Assembly: GCA_026786045.1 (NCBI GenBank)
Contig: JAJAYV010000303.1
Location: forward strand, 1 to 19,039
Origin: Frankiaceae bacterium
GTDB taxonomy: Bacteria; Actinomycetota; Actinomycetes; Mycobacteriales; SCTD01
Length of the DNA: 19,039 nucleotides
Reading direction: 5' to 3'
In this document: positions 6,987-13,508 of the stretch, piece by piece
Layout of the letters: the number at the start of each line of letters is the position of its first letter
Numbering within the stretch: the stretch's first letter is position 1
Made by a program: the position numbers and the translations under genes
The notes under the pieces: generated by a model
The model's database searches: none
What the model saw: the letters and a program-made list of their open reading frames with translations, nothing else
Told to the model about the DNA's origin: nothing

Positions 6987-7658
6987 ATGACCGACCCCAC
7001 CGCCGCCCCTGATGTCACGTCGCTGGTCGTCTCCGTCCTCGGCGGCACCGGCGAGCAGGGCCGCGGCCTGGCGCGACGCCTCGCGCTGGCCGGCTGCACC
7101 GTCGTCCTCGGCTCGCGCGACGCCTCCCGCGCCGAGGCCGCCGCCGCCGAGCTGCCCGGCATCGTGAGCGGGGCCGACAACGCCGGCGCGGCGCGCGCCG
7201 GCGACGTGGTCGTCGTGGCGGTCCCATGGGACGGGCACAAGGAGCTGCTGCAGTCCCTCGCAGGGGACCTCGCCGGCAAGGTCGTCGTGGACTGCGTCAA
7301 CCCGCTCGGCTTCGACAAGCAGGGCGCCTACGCGCTGCCCGTCGAGGAGGGCAGCGCTGCCCAGCAGGCCGCCGCCGTGCTGCCGGACAGCCGCGTCGTC
7401 GGCGCCTTCCACCACATCAGCGCCGTGCTCCTGCTCGACGAGTCCGTCGACACCATCGACACCGACGTGCTGGTGCTCGGCGACGACCGCGAGGCCACCG
7501 ACCTGGTGCAGGCGCTGGCCGCCGCGATCCCGGGCATGCGCGGCGTCTACGCCGGCCGGCTGCGCAACGCCCACCAGGTCGAGGCGCTGACCGCCAACCT
7601 CATCTCCGTCAACCGCCGATACAAGGTCCACGCCGGTGTTCGCGTCACCGACGTCTGA
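6987..7658 (+). CDS. npdG: Coenzyme F420-dependent NADP reductase (NpdG/Fno)
   Basis: A 223-residue cytoplasmic enzyme that transfers hydride between NADPH and the deazaflavin F420, supplying reduced F420. The N-terminal Rossmann motif is LGGTGEQGRGLA (about residues 18-29). The NADPH 2'-phosphate site is seen as LGSRD. VPWDGH, DCVNPL and the late segment RLRNAHQVEALTANLISVNRRYK are characteristic of this family. The start ATG 6987 is preceded at 6 bases by CATGCT, a one-mismatch -10 element, with no good Shine-Dalgarno; leaderless initiation is plausible. The 3' end overlaps the next gene by 23 bases, implying co-transcription. Its presence implies that the host makes F420. A second likely F420 enzyme is at 13107. 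Confidence 0.9.
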   Translation: MTDPTAAPDVTSLVVSVLGGTGEQGRGLARRLALAGCTVVLGSRDASRAEAAAAELPGIVSGADNAGAARAGDVVVVAVPWDGHKELLQSLAGDLAGKVVVDCVNPLGFDKQGAYALPVEEGSAAQQAAAVLPDSRVVGAFHHISAVLLLDESVDTIDTDVLVLGDDREATDLVQALAAAIPGMRGVYAGRLRNAHQVEALTANLISVNRRYKVHAGVRVTDV

Positions 7659-8394
7659 CGACACCGGCCGGGAGCCCGCCGTCCCGGCACGCGTGCGCCG
7701 GGTCGTCTCGCTCGTCCCGTCGCTGACCGAGGCGGTCGCGGCGACCGCGCCCGGGCTGCTGGTCGGCGCCACCGACTGGTGCACCCACCCGGCCGACCTC
7801 GACGTCGGCCGCATCGGCGGCACCAAGAACCCGCGCGTCCCCGACGTGCTCGACCTGCGGCCCGACCTCGTCCTCGCCAACGCCGAGGAGAACCGCCCGG
7901 TCGAGCTCGATGCGCTGCGCGAGGCCGGCTGCGCGGTGTGGGTGACCGCCCCCGAGACGCTGCCCGCCGCCCTGGTCTCGCTCGGCCGGATGCTCGCGGC
8001 CTGCGGGCTCGACGAGCCCGAGTGGCTGGGAACGGCTCGGGCGTCGTGGGCCGAGCCGTTCGCCGGAGCCCGCCGCACCGCCGTCGTCCCGATCTGGCGC
8101 CGGCCGTGGATGGCGGTCGGACGCGACACCTTCACCGGCGACGTGCTCGCCCGGCTCGGCGTGGACAACGCGCTGGCCGGCCACGCCGACCGATACCCCA
8201 AGGTGGCACTGGACGACCTGCCGCCGCACGACCTGGTCGTGCTGCCCGACGAGCCGTACGCCTTCACGGCCGACGATGGCCCCGAGGCCTTCCCCGGCGT
8301 CCCGGCCGCGCTGGTGAGCGGACGGCACCTGACCTGGTACGGCCCGTCGCTCGCCGAGGCCCGTGAGGTGCTCACCCGCCAGCTCGATGTCTGA
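7636..8394 (+). CDS. BtuF-like helical-backbone receptor (cobalamin/metal binding), no signal peptide
   Basis: A 252-residue protein of the class III periplasmic-binding fold seen in BtuF (vitamin B12) and related siderophore/metal receptors. It opens with RRVVSLVPSLTEAV, then LVGATDWCTHP, RIGGTKNPRVPDVLDLRPDLVLA and, in the second lobe, VPIWRRPWMAVG and DLVVLPDEPY. All are typical of cobalamin-binding proteins. There is no signal sequence or lipobox: the first residues are MFASPTSDDTGREPAV, so the protein seems cytoplasmic, as in many actinobacterial members. The GTG at 7636 overlaps npdG by 23 bases. A shorter alternative is GTG 7693, just before the first strand. No ABC permease or ATPase is adjacent. 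The ligand and role are uncertain. Confidence 0.75.
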   Translation: MFASPTSDDTGREPAVPARVRRVVSLVPSLTEAVAATAPGLLVGATDWCTHPADLDVGRIGGTKNPRVPDVLDLRPDLVLANAEENRPVELDALREAGCAVWVTAPETLPAALVSLGRMLAACGLDEPEWLGTARASWAEPFAGARRTAVVPIWRRPWMAVGRDTFTGDVLARLGVDNALAGHADRYPKVALDDLPPHDLVVLPDEPYAFTADDGPEAFPGVPAALVSGRHLTWYGPSLAEAREVLTRQLDV

Positions 8395-8992
8395 GCGGAT
8401 GCGCGCGGCGCTCTGCCTGTGGGGCGTCGTGCTGCTGACCGCCGTCTGGGTCGTGGCGGGGCTGGTCACCACCGGTTTCGACCCGGTGCGGCAGAGCATC
8501 AGCCAGCTCCAGCGCGACGGCACGGCGACGGGCGTGGTCATGACGGCGGCCTTCACGGTCTTCGCCGGGGGCGCGGTGGCCTTCGCGCCGGTCCTCCCGC
8601 GGTTGCCTGCGGCTGCTCTACTGGTCGCCGGCGTCGCCACCCTCGGGGCCGCGCTGTCGCCGCTCGGCGAGGTCCGCGGGGGGCGGCAGGACGCGGTGCA
8701 TCTCGCCTTCGGCGCCACGGGCTACGCCGCGCTGGCGGTGCTCCCGCTGCTTGCCGCGGTCCACCTGCCTGGCGCGCGGAGGTGGCTCGCCGTGGCGGCC
8801 GGAGCGGTGGCCTCGGCCTGCCTGCTGGGCACCGTGCCGGCCGACTCGATCTCCGGGGCGCTGCAGCGGGCAGGCTTCCTGTCGGCGCACCTGTGGCTGG
8901 CCGCGATGGCGGTGCAGGTGCTGCGTCAGCCCCAGGAGGCGAGCGGCCGCGGCGCCCCGCCTGCGCGACGTCGTTCACAGGTGCCACCCTGA
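8387..8992 (+). CDS. DUF998-family integral membrane protein
   Basis: A 201-residue protein with six predicted membrane helices at about 7-26, 49-69, 73-94, 104-126, 131-150 and 163-180, then a basic, Pro/Arg-rich cytoplasmic tail. The segment FDPVRQSISQL after helix 1 is the hallmark of DUF998 proteins, whose function is not established. ATG 8387 overlaps the stop of the preceding gene by 8 bases, suggesting translational coupling. ATG 8399 is an alternative start. The gene is followed 5 bases later by the GrpB-family gene, so the two likely share a transcript. Confidence 0.72.
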   Translation: MSERMRAALCLWGVVLLTAVWVVAGLVTTGFDPVRQSISQLQRDGTATGVVMTAAFTVFAGGAVAFAPVLPRLPAAALLVAGVATLGAALSPLGEVRGGRQDAVHLAFGATGYAALAVLPLLAAVHLPGARRWLAVAAGAVASACLLGTVPADSISGALQRAGFLSAHLWLAAMAVQVLRQPQEASGRGAPPARRRSQVPP

Positions 8993-8997
8993 AAGCC

Positions 8998-9546
8998 ATG
9001 GAACCCGACGAGCTCGACCGCCTGCTCGACGAGGTGCTCGTCGGCGGACGGCGGCCCGTGCTCGTCGAGCTGGCCGAGCCCGATCCTGTCTGGCCGCAGC
9101 GCTTCTCTGCCCACCGGCAGCGGATCGTCGCCGCGCTGGGCGCCACCGCCACCGCCACCGACGTTCAGCACGTCGGCTCGACGGCGGTGCCGGGCCTGGC
9201 GGCCAAGCCGGTCGTCGACGTGCAGCTCGCGGTGGACGACCTGGAGGTCGCCGTGACGGCCCTGGAGGCTGCCGGCTACGTCCTGCGCGTCCGCGAGCCG
9301 GGGCACCGGATGCTCAAGGCGCCACCGCCGGACGAGGCGAACGTGCACCTGCATGAGCCCGGCGACCCGGCGCTCGAGGAGCGGCTGCGGCTGCGCGACC
9401 GGCTGCGCGCCGACCCTGCTGCCCGCCGGCGCTACGAGGACGCCAAGCGCGCGTTCGCCGGTCGTACCTGGCCCGATGTCAACCACTACGCCGAGGCCAA
9501 GGGCCCCGTCATCCGCGCGATCCTGGCTGAGCCCGGGCGCCCCTGA
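8998..9546 (+). CDS. GrpB-family (UPF0157) nucleotidyltransferase-fold protein
   Basis: A 182-residue cytoplasmic protein. The GrpB signature is clear: VQHVGSTAVPGLAAKPVVDV, then VHLHEPGDPALEERLRLRDRLR and FAGRTWPDVNHYAEAKGPVI. The GSTAVPGL...KPVVDV segment matches the GSxxxGxxxxxDxD core of the nucleotidyltransferase superfamily, but no activity is firmly assigned to GrpB proteins. Residues 1-18 precede the usual family start and may be a small extension. ATG 8998 lies 5 bases after the DUF998 stop. Only a weak GAAAG precedes it, so translation probably depends on coupling. Downstream is a convergent gap with hairpins, then panB on the other strand. Confidence 0.85.
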   Translation: MEPDELDRLLDEVLVGGRRPVLVELAEPDPVWPQRFSAHRQRIVAALGATATATDVQHVGSTAVPGLAAKPVVDVQLAVDDLEVAVTALEAAGYVLRVREPGHRMLKAPPPDEANVHLHEPGDPALEERLRLRDRLRADPAARRRYEDAKRAFAGRTWPDVNHYAEAKGPVIRAILAEPGRP

Positions 9547-9554
9547 GCCTGCAG

Positions 9555-9594
9555 GACGGGCTCGTACTGGTCCTGGCGTCGCTGCGGGCCCGTC
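9555..9594. terminator. Candidate hairpin terminator between GrpB-family gene and panB
   Basis: GACGGGC (9555-9561) pairs with GCCCGTC (9588-9594). A competing stem pairs GAGCCCG (9529-9535), which overlaps the end of the upstream gene, with CGGGCTC (9557-9563). The two stems share bases and exclude each other. The position just after the stop at 9546 fits termination, but loops are long and there is no T tract. Confidence 0.3.
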
Positions 9595-9664
9595 TGAGCC
9601 GCGGTTCGCGATACGACGATCAGTACGACGGTCGGTGACGGGTGACGTGCCTCGTGCAGCGGGT

Positions 9665-9717
9665 GGTGCACGGGAGGTCAGGATCCTCGAGAAGTTGACG
9701 GCTCGTGCACCGACCTC
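9665..9717. repeat. Two interleaved inverted repeats in the convergent gap
   Basis: GGTGCACG (9665-9672) is complementary to CGTGCACC (9704-9711), and GAGGTC (9674-9679) to GACCTC (9712-9717). The order is A-B-A'-B', so the two pairings cannot nest. Between them lies the palindrome AGGATCCT (9680-9687). The rest of the 223-base gap 9547-9769 shows no gene. Confidence 0.45.
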
Positions 9718-9754
9718 TGCGGGGCACACGTCGCTCTGGCAGGCCCACGATCCG

Positions 9755-9767
9755 TCGCGAGCCGCGA
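9755..9767 (-). terminator. Small hairpin directly after panB
   Basis: TCGCG (9755-9759), AGC loop, CGCGA (9763-9767) lies two bases past the panB stop on its coding strand. The 5-base stem is all G/C apart from the terminal pair, with no T tract. It could mark the 3' end of the panB transcript, but is short. Confidence 0.28.
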
Positions 9768-9769
9768 TC

Positions 9770-10600
9770 TCAGTCGAAGCTGTGCTCGGCGGTGGGGAAG
9801 CGGCCCTCGCGGACGTCGTCGACGTACTCCTGCGTGGCGGCGATGAGGATGCCGCGCAGGTCGGCGTAGCGCTTGACGAAGGTCAGCGGCGCGCCGGGGG
9901 TGAGGCCGGCCATGTCGGTCCACACGAGGACCTGGGCGTCGCAGCCGGCGCCGGCGCCGATGCCGATCGTGGGAATGTCGAGCTCCTTGGTGACCCGCTC
10001 GGCCAGCTGGGCCGGCACGGCCTCCAGCACCACCGCGAAGGCACCGGCCGCCTGCACCTCAAGGGCGTCGGCGAGCAGCGCGTCGGCGGCATCGCCGCGG
10101 CCCTGGACCCGCAGGCCCATGACGAGCTCGGACTGCGGGGTCAGCCCGACGTGCCCCATCACGGGGGCGCCCGCCGACACGAGCAGCTCGATCTGCGGGG
10201 CGACCCGGGCCCCGCCCTCGAGCTTGACGGCGTGCGCGCCGCCCTCCTTGAGGAAGCGCACGGCGGTGGCCAGCGCCTGCTCGGGCGAGGCCTGGTAGGA
10301 GCCGAACGGCAGGTCGGCCACCACGAGCGGCCGGCTGGTCGAGCGGACGACCGCGCGCACCATCGGCAGCAGCTCGTCGACAGTGACCGGCACGGTGGTG
10401 GGGTAGCCGAGCACGTTGTTGCCGGCGGAGTCGCCCACCAGCAGGACGGGCATGCCGGCCGACTCGAAGATCCCTGCGGTGAGCATGTCGTAGGAGGTCA
10501 GCATCGCCCAGCGCTCGCCGCGCTCCTTGGCGCGCTGCAGGTCGCTGGGGCGGACGCGACGGTTGGTGACACCGCCGTACAGGGCCGGGAGCTCGGACAC
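9770..10600 (-). CDS. panB: 3-methyl-2-oxobutanoate hydroxymethyltransferase
   Basis: A 276-residue cytoplasmic enzyme of pantothenate (coenzyme A) synthesis. It adds a hydroxymethyl group from methylene-tetrahydrofolate to 2-oxoisovalerate to give ketopantoate. Family motifs run in order: ALYGG and R-x5[19 protein letters not shown], then LLVGDSAGN (metal-binding Asp), [31 protein letters not shown] and IGIGAG, ending with [10 protein letters not shown] and an HSF-D tail. The length fits the usual 260-290. The GTG at 10600 is preferred because GGAGG (10610-10606) stands five bases upstream. An ATG at 10612 overlaps that Shine-Dalgarno and would add only four residues. The gene diverges from the TetR/MFS pair across a 204-base gap rich in inverted repeats. 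No panC or panD is in the window. Confidence 0.93.
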   Translation of the reverse strand: MSELPALYGGVTNRRVRPSDLQRAKERGERWAMLTSYDMLTAGIFESAGMPVLLVGDSAGNNVLGYPTTVPVTVDELLPMVRAVVRSTSRPLVVADLPFGSYQASPEQALATAVRFLKEGGAHAVKLEGGARVAPQIELLVSAGAPVMGHVGLTPQSELVMGLRVQGRGDAADALLADALEVQAAGAFAVVLEAVPAQLAERVTKELDIPTIGIGAGAGCDAQVLVWTDMAGLTPGAPLTFVKRYADLRGILIAATQEYVDDVREGRFPTAEHSFD

Positions 10601-10630
10601 GGGGACCTCCATCGGTCGCGACTCGAGGCC

Positions 10631-10663
10631 GACCCCCACGGGCGGGGGTCCGGTCCCCGGACC
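10631..10663. promoter_or_regulatory. Tandem palindromes upstream of panB
   Basis: GACCCCC-ACGGGC-GGGGGTC (10631-10650) is followed two bases later by GGTCC-CC-GGACC (10652-10663). Both lie 31-63 bases upstream of the panB start and would form adjacent GC hairpins in a panB leader. They may affect expression or bind a regulator. No -10 match was found nearby on the minus strand. Confidence 0.35.
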
Positions 10664-10696
10664 CGTCCAGGTTGCCACTGCCACCGCCGTCCGTCT

Positions 10697-10714
10697 GTGT
10701 GGCCCGTCCCACAC
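10697..10714. promoter_or_regulatory. 18-base inverted repeat, candidate operator
   Basis: GTGTGG (10697-10702), six-base spacer CCCGTC, CCACAC (10709-10714). It lies between panB and the TetR gene, 20 bases upstream of the -35 box. The size and half-site spacing suit a dimeric regulator. It could serve either divergent gene. Confidence 0.4.
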
Positions 10715-10734
10715 CGGCTGCAGTAGCGGAACGG

Positions 10735-10763
10735 TTGCGTATCGGAAGAGCCGGCCCTATCGT
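10735..10763 (+). promoter_or_regulatory. SigA-type promoter of the tetR-MFS operon
   Basis: TTGCGT (10735-10740) and TATCGT (10758-10763) are separated by exactly 17 bases, a good match to the actinobacterial housekeeping pattern TTGACn-N16-18-TAnnnT. Transcription would start near 10770, about 35 bases before the GTG at 10805. Confidence 0.55.
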
Positions 10764-10764
10764 C

Positions 10765-10790
10765 AGACGACTTGCGAGACGACCCCGTCT
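10765..10790 (+). promoter_or_regulatory. Candidate TetR operator at the transcription start
   Basis: AGACG (10777-10781), four bases ACCC, CGTCT (10786-10790) is a perfect inverted repeat. The left half AGACGAC also occurs 12 bases earlier (10765-10771) as a direct repeat. The cluster covers the expected start site just after the -10 box, where a self-controlling TetR repressor would block its own operon. Confidence 0.42.
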
Positions 10791-10804
10791 AGGAACAGGA
10801 CCCG

Positions 10805-11416
10805 GTGACCACGACGACCGACGCGCCGACGCGCCGCACGGGCCGCCCGCGCGACCCCGAGGTCGACAGCGCGATCCTGTCCGCCACGCTCCAGCTGCTG
10901 GCCGACGGCGGCTACGAGGCGCTCACCATCGAGGCGGTGGCCGCGTCGGCCGGGGTCGGCAAGGCCAGCGTCTACCGCCGCCACGCCGGCAAGGAGGAGC
11001 TCGTCGTCGAGGCCGTCGCCTCGCTCATCGAGCCCGCTGAGCGGGTCGAGGGCGCGAGCGTGCGCGACGAGCTCGGCGCGCTGCTCGAGGCGGTGCGCCG
11101 CAAGAGCGACTCCTCGCTGGCCGGCAAGATCTTCCCCCGCCTGCTGGGCGCCGCCGCCGACAACCCCGAGCTCATGGCCCGCTACCGGGTGCAGGTCCTG
11201 GACCCGCGCCGCCGCCGCTTCCTCGAGGTCCTCGCCCGCGGGATCCACGAGGGCCTGGTCCGGCCCGACGTCGACCTCGACCACGCCGCCGACCTCATCG
11301 TCGGCCCGATGGCCTACCGCCACCTCATCCGCACCGATCCGCCGCCAGGCCCGGACCTGGCCGCCCGGATCGTCGATGACGTCCTGCTCGCGCTGTCCCC
11401 CCAGGAGAACCCGTGA
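10805..11416 (+). CDS. TetR/AcrR-family transcriptional regulator
   Basis: A 203-residue dimeric repressor. After a short tail TRRTGRPRDPEVD, the TetR helix-turn-helix domain covers about residues 18-64: ILSATLQLLADGGYEALTIE, then VAASAGVGKASVYRRHAGKEELV with the recognition helix in GKASVYRRH. The C-terminal helices (about 80-200), including FPRLLGAAADNPEL and RRRRFLEVLARGI, form the ligand and dimer domain of the TetR_C type common in actinobacterial drug-efflux regulators. The GTG at 10805 is preceded by AGGA, four bases upstream. Its stop overlaps the MFS start in GTGA, so both are made together. This places the exporter as its regulated gene, with a drug-like substrate as the probable inducer. 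The identity of the ligand is not visible. Confidence 0.9.
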   Translation: MTTTTDAPTRRTGRPRDPEVDSAILSATLQLLADGGYEALTIEAVAASAGVGKASVYRRHAGKEELVVEAVASLIEPAERVEGASVRDELGALLEAVRRKSDSSLAGKIFPRLLGAAADNPELMARYRVQVLDPRRRRFLEVLARGIHEGLVRPDVDLDHAADLIVGPMAYRHLIRTDPPPGPDLAARIVDDVLLALSPQENP

Positions 11417-13041
11417 CCGCCCCCGCTGCCCCTGCGCCCGTGCAGCTCACCCACCGGCAGGTCCTCACCGTTCTGTCCGGGCTGCTGCTCGGCATGTTCC
11501 TCGCCGCGCTCGACCAGACCATCGTGTCGACGGCGATGCGCACCATCGCCGACGAGCTCGACGGGCAGACCGCCCAGGCCTGGGTCACGACGTCGTACCT
11601 CATCGCGTCGACCATCACCACGCCGCTGTACGGGAAGCTGTCCGACCAGTACGGCCGCAAGCCGTTCTACCTGTTCGCGATCGGCGTCTTCGTGCTCGGG
11701 TCGGTGCTGTGCGGGACCGCCCAGAGCATCTACGAGCTGGCCGCCTACCGGGCCGTCCAAGGCGTGGGCGCCGGTGGCCTGATGTCGCTGGCCTTCGCGA
11801 TCGTCGGCGACCTGGTGTCGCCGCGCGAGCGCGGCCGCTACCAGGGCTGGTTCATGGCGGTGTTCGGCACGAGCAGCGTGCTCGGGCCGGTCATCGGCGG
11901 TGCCTTTGCGGGCCAGGCCTCGATCCTCGGGATCGACGGCTGGCGCTGGATCTTCTACATCAACGTGCCGATCGGCCTGGCAGCGCTGCTCGTCGTGATG
12001 CGCACGCTGCACCTGCCCAAGCGGGTGAACGAGCACCGCATCGACTTCCTCGGCGCGGGGCTGCTCACCTCGGCCGTCGTGCCGCTGCTGCTCGTCGCCG
12101 AGAAGGGCCGCGACTGGGGCTGGGGCTCCGGCCTGACGGTCGGGCTGCTGGTGCTCTCGCTGGCGTCGCTGATCGCCTTCATCGCCTGGGAACGGCGGAT
12201 GGGGCCGGAGGCGATCCTGCCGCTGCGGATGTTCTCCAGCAGCATCTTCAGCATCACCAGCATGACGGCGCTGCTCGTCGGTGCGGGGATGTTCGGCGGG
12301 CTGGTCGTGCTGCCGCTCTACCTGCAGATCGTGAAGGGCTCCTCACCGACGGAGGCGGGCCTGCAGCTCATCCCGCTGATGGTGGGCATCATCCTCACGT
12401 CCGGGATCTCCGGGAAGGTGATGAGCCGCACCGGTCGCTACAAGTGGTTCCCGGTCGGCGGCATCGCGATGATGTTCATTGCGCTGATGCTCATGTCCAC
12501 GCTCACGGTGGACACCCCTGTCCCGCAGACGATGTCGTACATGGTGCTGATGGGCGCGGGCCTCGGGCTGTCGATGCAGACCCTGGTCATCAGCGTGCAG
12601 AACGCGATGCCGCCCCGCGACATGGGCGTGGCGACCAGCTCGGTGACGTTCTTCCGGTCCATGGGCGGCACGTTCGGCGCCGCGCTGTCGCTGGCGGTGC
12701 TGTTCGGGTCGCTGGCCGGCAACATCCAGGAGCGCGCCGTCCGGGCCGGGCTGCCGCAGGACGTCGTCGACCGGTTCTCCACCGCCACTGCCCTCAACGA
12801 CACCTCGATCATCGCCACCTTGCCCGAGGCCGTCCGGCGCGTCGTGCTCGAGGGCTTCGCCGACTCGATGACGACGGTGTTCTTCGTCGTCGGGCTCCTT
12901 TTGGTGCCGGCCTTCGTGCTCGCCGTCCTGGTCAAGGAGATCCCGCTGCGCGCCTCCGGCGGGCTGGCGGCGGCGCACGAGGACGCCGACGCCGAGGCTC
13001 GGGCCGAGACGGCGGAGAGCGCCAGCGCCGTCGTCGTCTAG
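11413..13041 (+). CDS. MFS drug:proton antiporter, DHA2 (14-TM, EmrB/QacA) family
   Basis: A 542-residue inner-membrane exporter with about 14 hydrophobic helices, the size of DHA2 transporters. Motifs are LDQTIVSTAMRTIADEL in the first helix (motif D1 of the family), GKLSDQYGRKPFYL after helix 2 (motif A, charged loop), RAVQGVGAGG (motif B with its Arg) and GPVIGGAF in helix 5 (motif C, antiporter signature). The C-terminal 30 residues are a cytoplasmic Ala/Glu/Asp tail. The GTG at 11413 overlaps the TetR stop by 4 bases, with AGGAG five bases upstream. Proton-driven export of hydrophobic or cationic compounds is expected. The actual substrate is unknown. Downstream, 65 bases separate it from the F420-type gene, with only a GCAGCTGC palindrome and no clear terminator. 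Confidence 0.92.
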   Translation: MTAPAAPAPVQLTHRQVLTVLSGLLLGMFLAALDQTIVSTAMRTIADELDGQTAQAWVTTSYLIASTITTPLYGKLSDQYGRKPFYLFAIGVFVLGSVLCGTAQSIYELAAYRAVQGVGAGGLMSLAFAIVGDLVSPRERGRYQGWFMAVFGTSSVLGPVIGGAFAGQASILGIDGWRWIFYINVPIGLAALLVVMRTLHLPKRVNEHRIDFLGAGLLTSAVVPLLLVAEKGRDWGWGSGLTVGLLVLSLASLIAFIAWERRMGPEAILPLRMFSSSIFSITSMTALLVGAGMFGGLVVLPLYLQIVKGSSPTEAGLQLIPLMVGIILTSGISGKVMSRTGRYKWFPVGGIAMMFIALMLMSTLTVDTPVPQTMSYMVLMGAGLGLSMQTLVISVQNAMPPRDMGVATSSVTFFRSMGGTFGAALSLAVLFGSLAGNIQERAVRAGLPQDVVDRFSTATALNDTSIIATLPEAVRRVVLEGFADSMTTVFFVVGLLLVPAFVLAVLVKEIPLRASGGLAAAHEDADAEARAETAESASAVVV

Positions 13042-13106
13042 GGCTGTCCCGCAGCTGCTCTGCGTGCCAAGGTGCGTACACGGACCACGACCTGGAGGAG
13101 TGACCC

Positions 13107-13508
13107 ATGGCCAGCCTCGACGACCCCGGCGTGCGAGCCCTGCTCGACAAGCCCAACCACGCCGTCGTGTCCACCCTCGGTGACGACGGCTCGATCCACA
13201 GCACCGTGGTGTGGGTCGACGTCCAGGACGGCCGGCTGGCGGTGAACAGCGCGGTCGGCCGCAAGTGGCCCACCGACCTCGAGCGCGACCCGACCATCGC
13301 GGTCATCGTCTACGACGAGGACAACCCGTACGACTACGTCGAGGTGCGCGGCCGGGCGACCGGCACCACCGACCGGGCGCGCGAGCACATCGACCGGCTG
13401 GCGAAGAAGTACCTGGGCGCGGACGAGTACCCGTTCCACCAGCCGGGGGAGCAGCGCATCACCTACGTGGTCGAGGCCGACCGGGTGCGACACCAGAAGC
13501 AGCGCTAG
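13107..13508 (+). CDS. F420-binding split-barrel oxidoreductase (PPOX class, Rv1155-like)
   Basis: A 133-residue single-domain split beta-barrel of the FDOR-B group, related to Rv1155 of M. tuberculosis. Characteristic segments are HAVVSTLGDDGSIHSTVVWV near the N-terminus, GRKWPTDLERDPTIAVIV in the middle (the (K/R)xxNLxRDP-like cofactor-phosphate motif) and YVEVRGRAT. Such proteins bind F420 as dimers, and some reduce unsaturated compounds. FMN use in related groups cannot be excluded. The ATG has GGAGGAG (13094-13100) six bases upstream, an unusually strong ribosome site. It lies 65 bases after the MFS gene and may share its transcript. Its stop codon sits inside a CTAG that also ends nadE on the other strand. 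Confidence 0.85.
   Translation: MASLDDPGVRALLDKPNHAVVSTLGDDGSIHSTVVWVDVQDGRLAVNSAVGRKWPTDLERDPTIAVIVYDEDNPYDYVEVRGRATGTTDRAREHIDRLAKKYLGADEYPFHQPGEQRITYVVEADRVRHQKQR

Noticed and set aside
9665..9717. H-type RNA pseudoknot from the A-B-A'-B' repeats
   Set aside because: With one base joining A to B and none between A' and B', the linker cannot span the stacked helices. Only one stem could form at a time.
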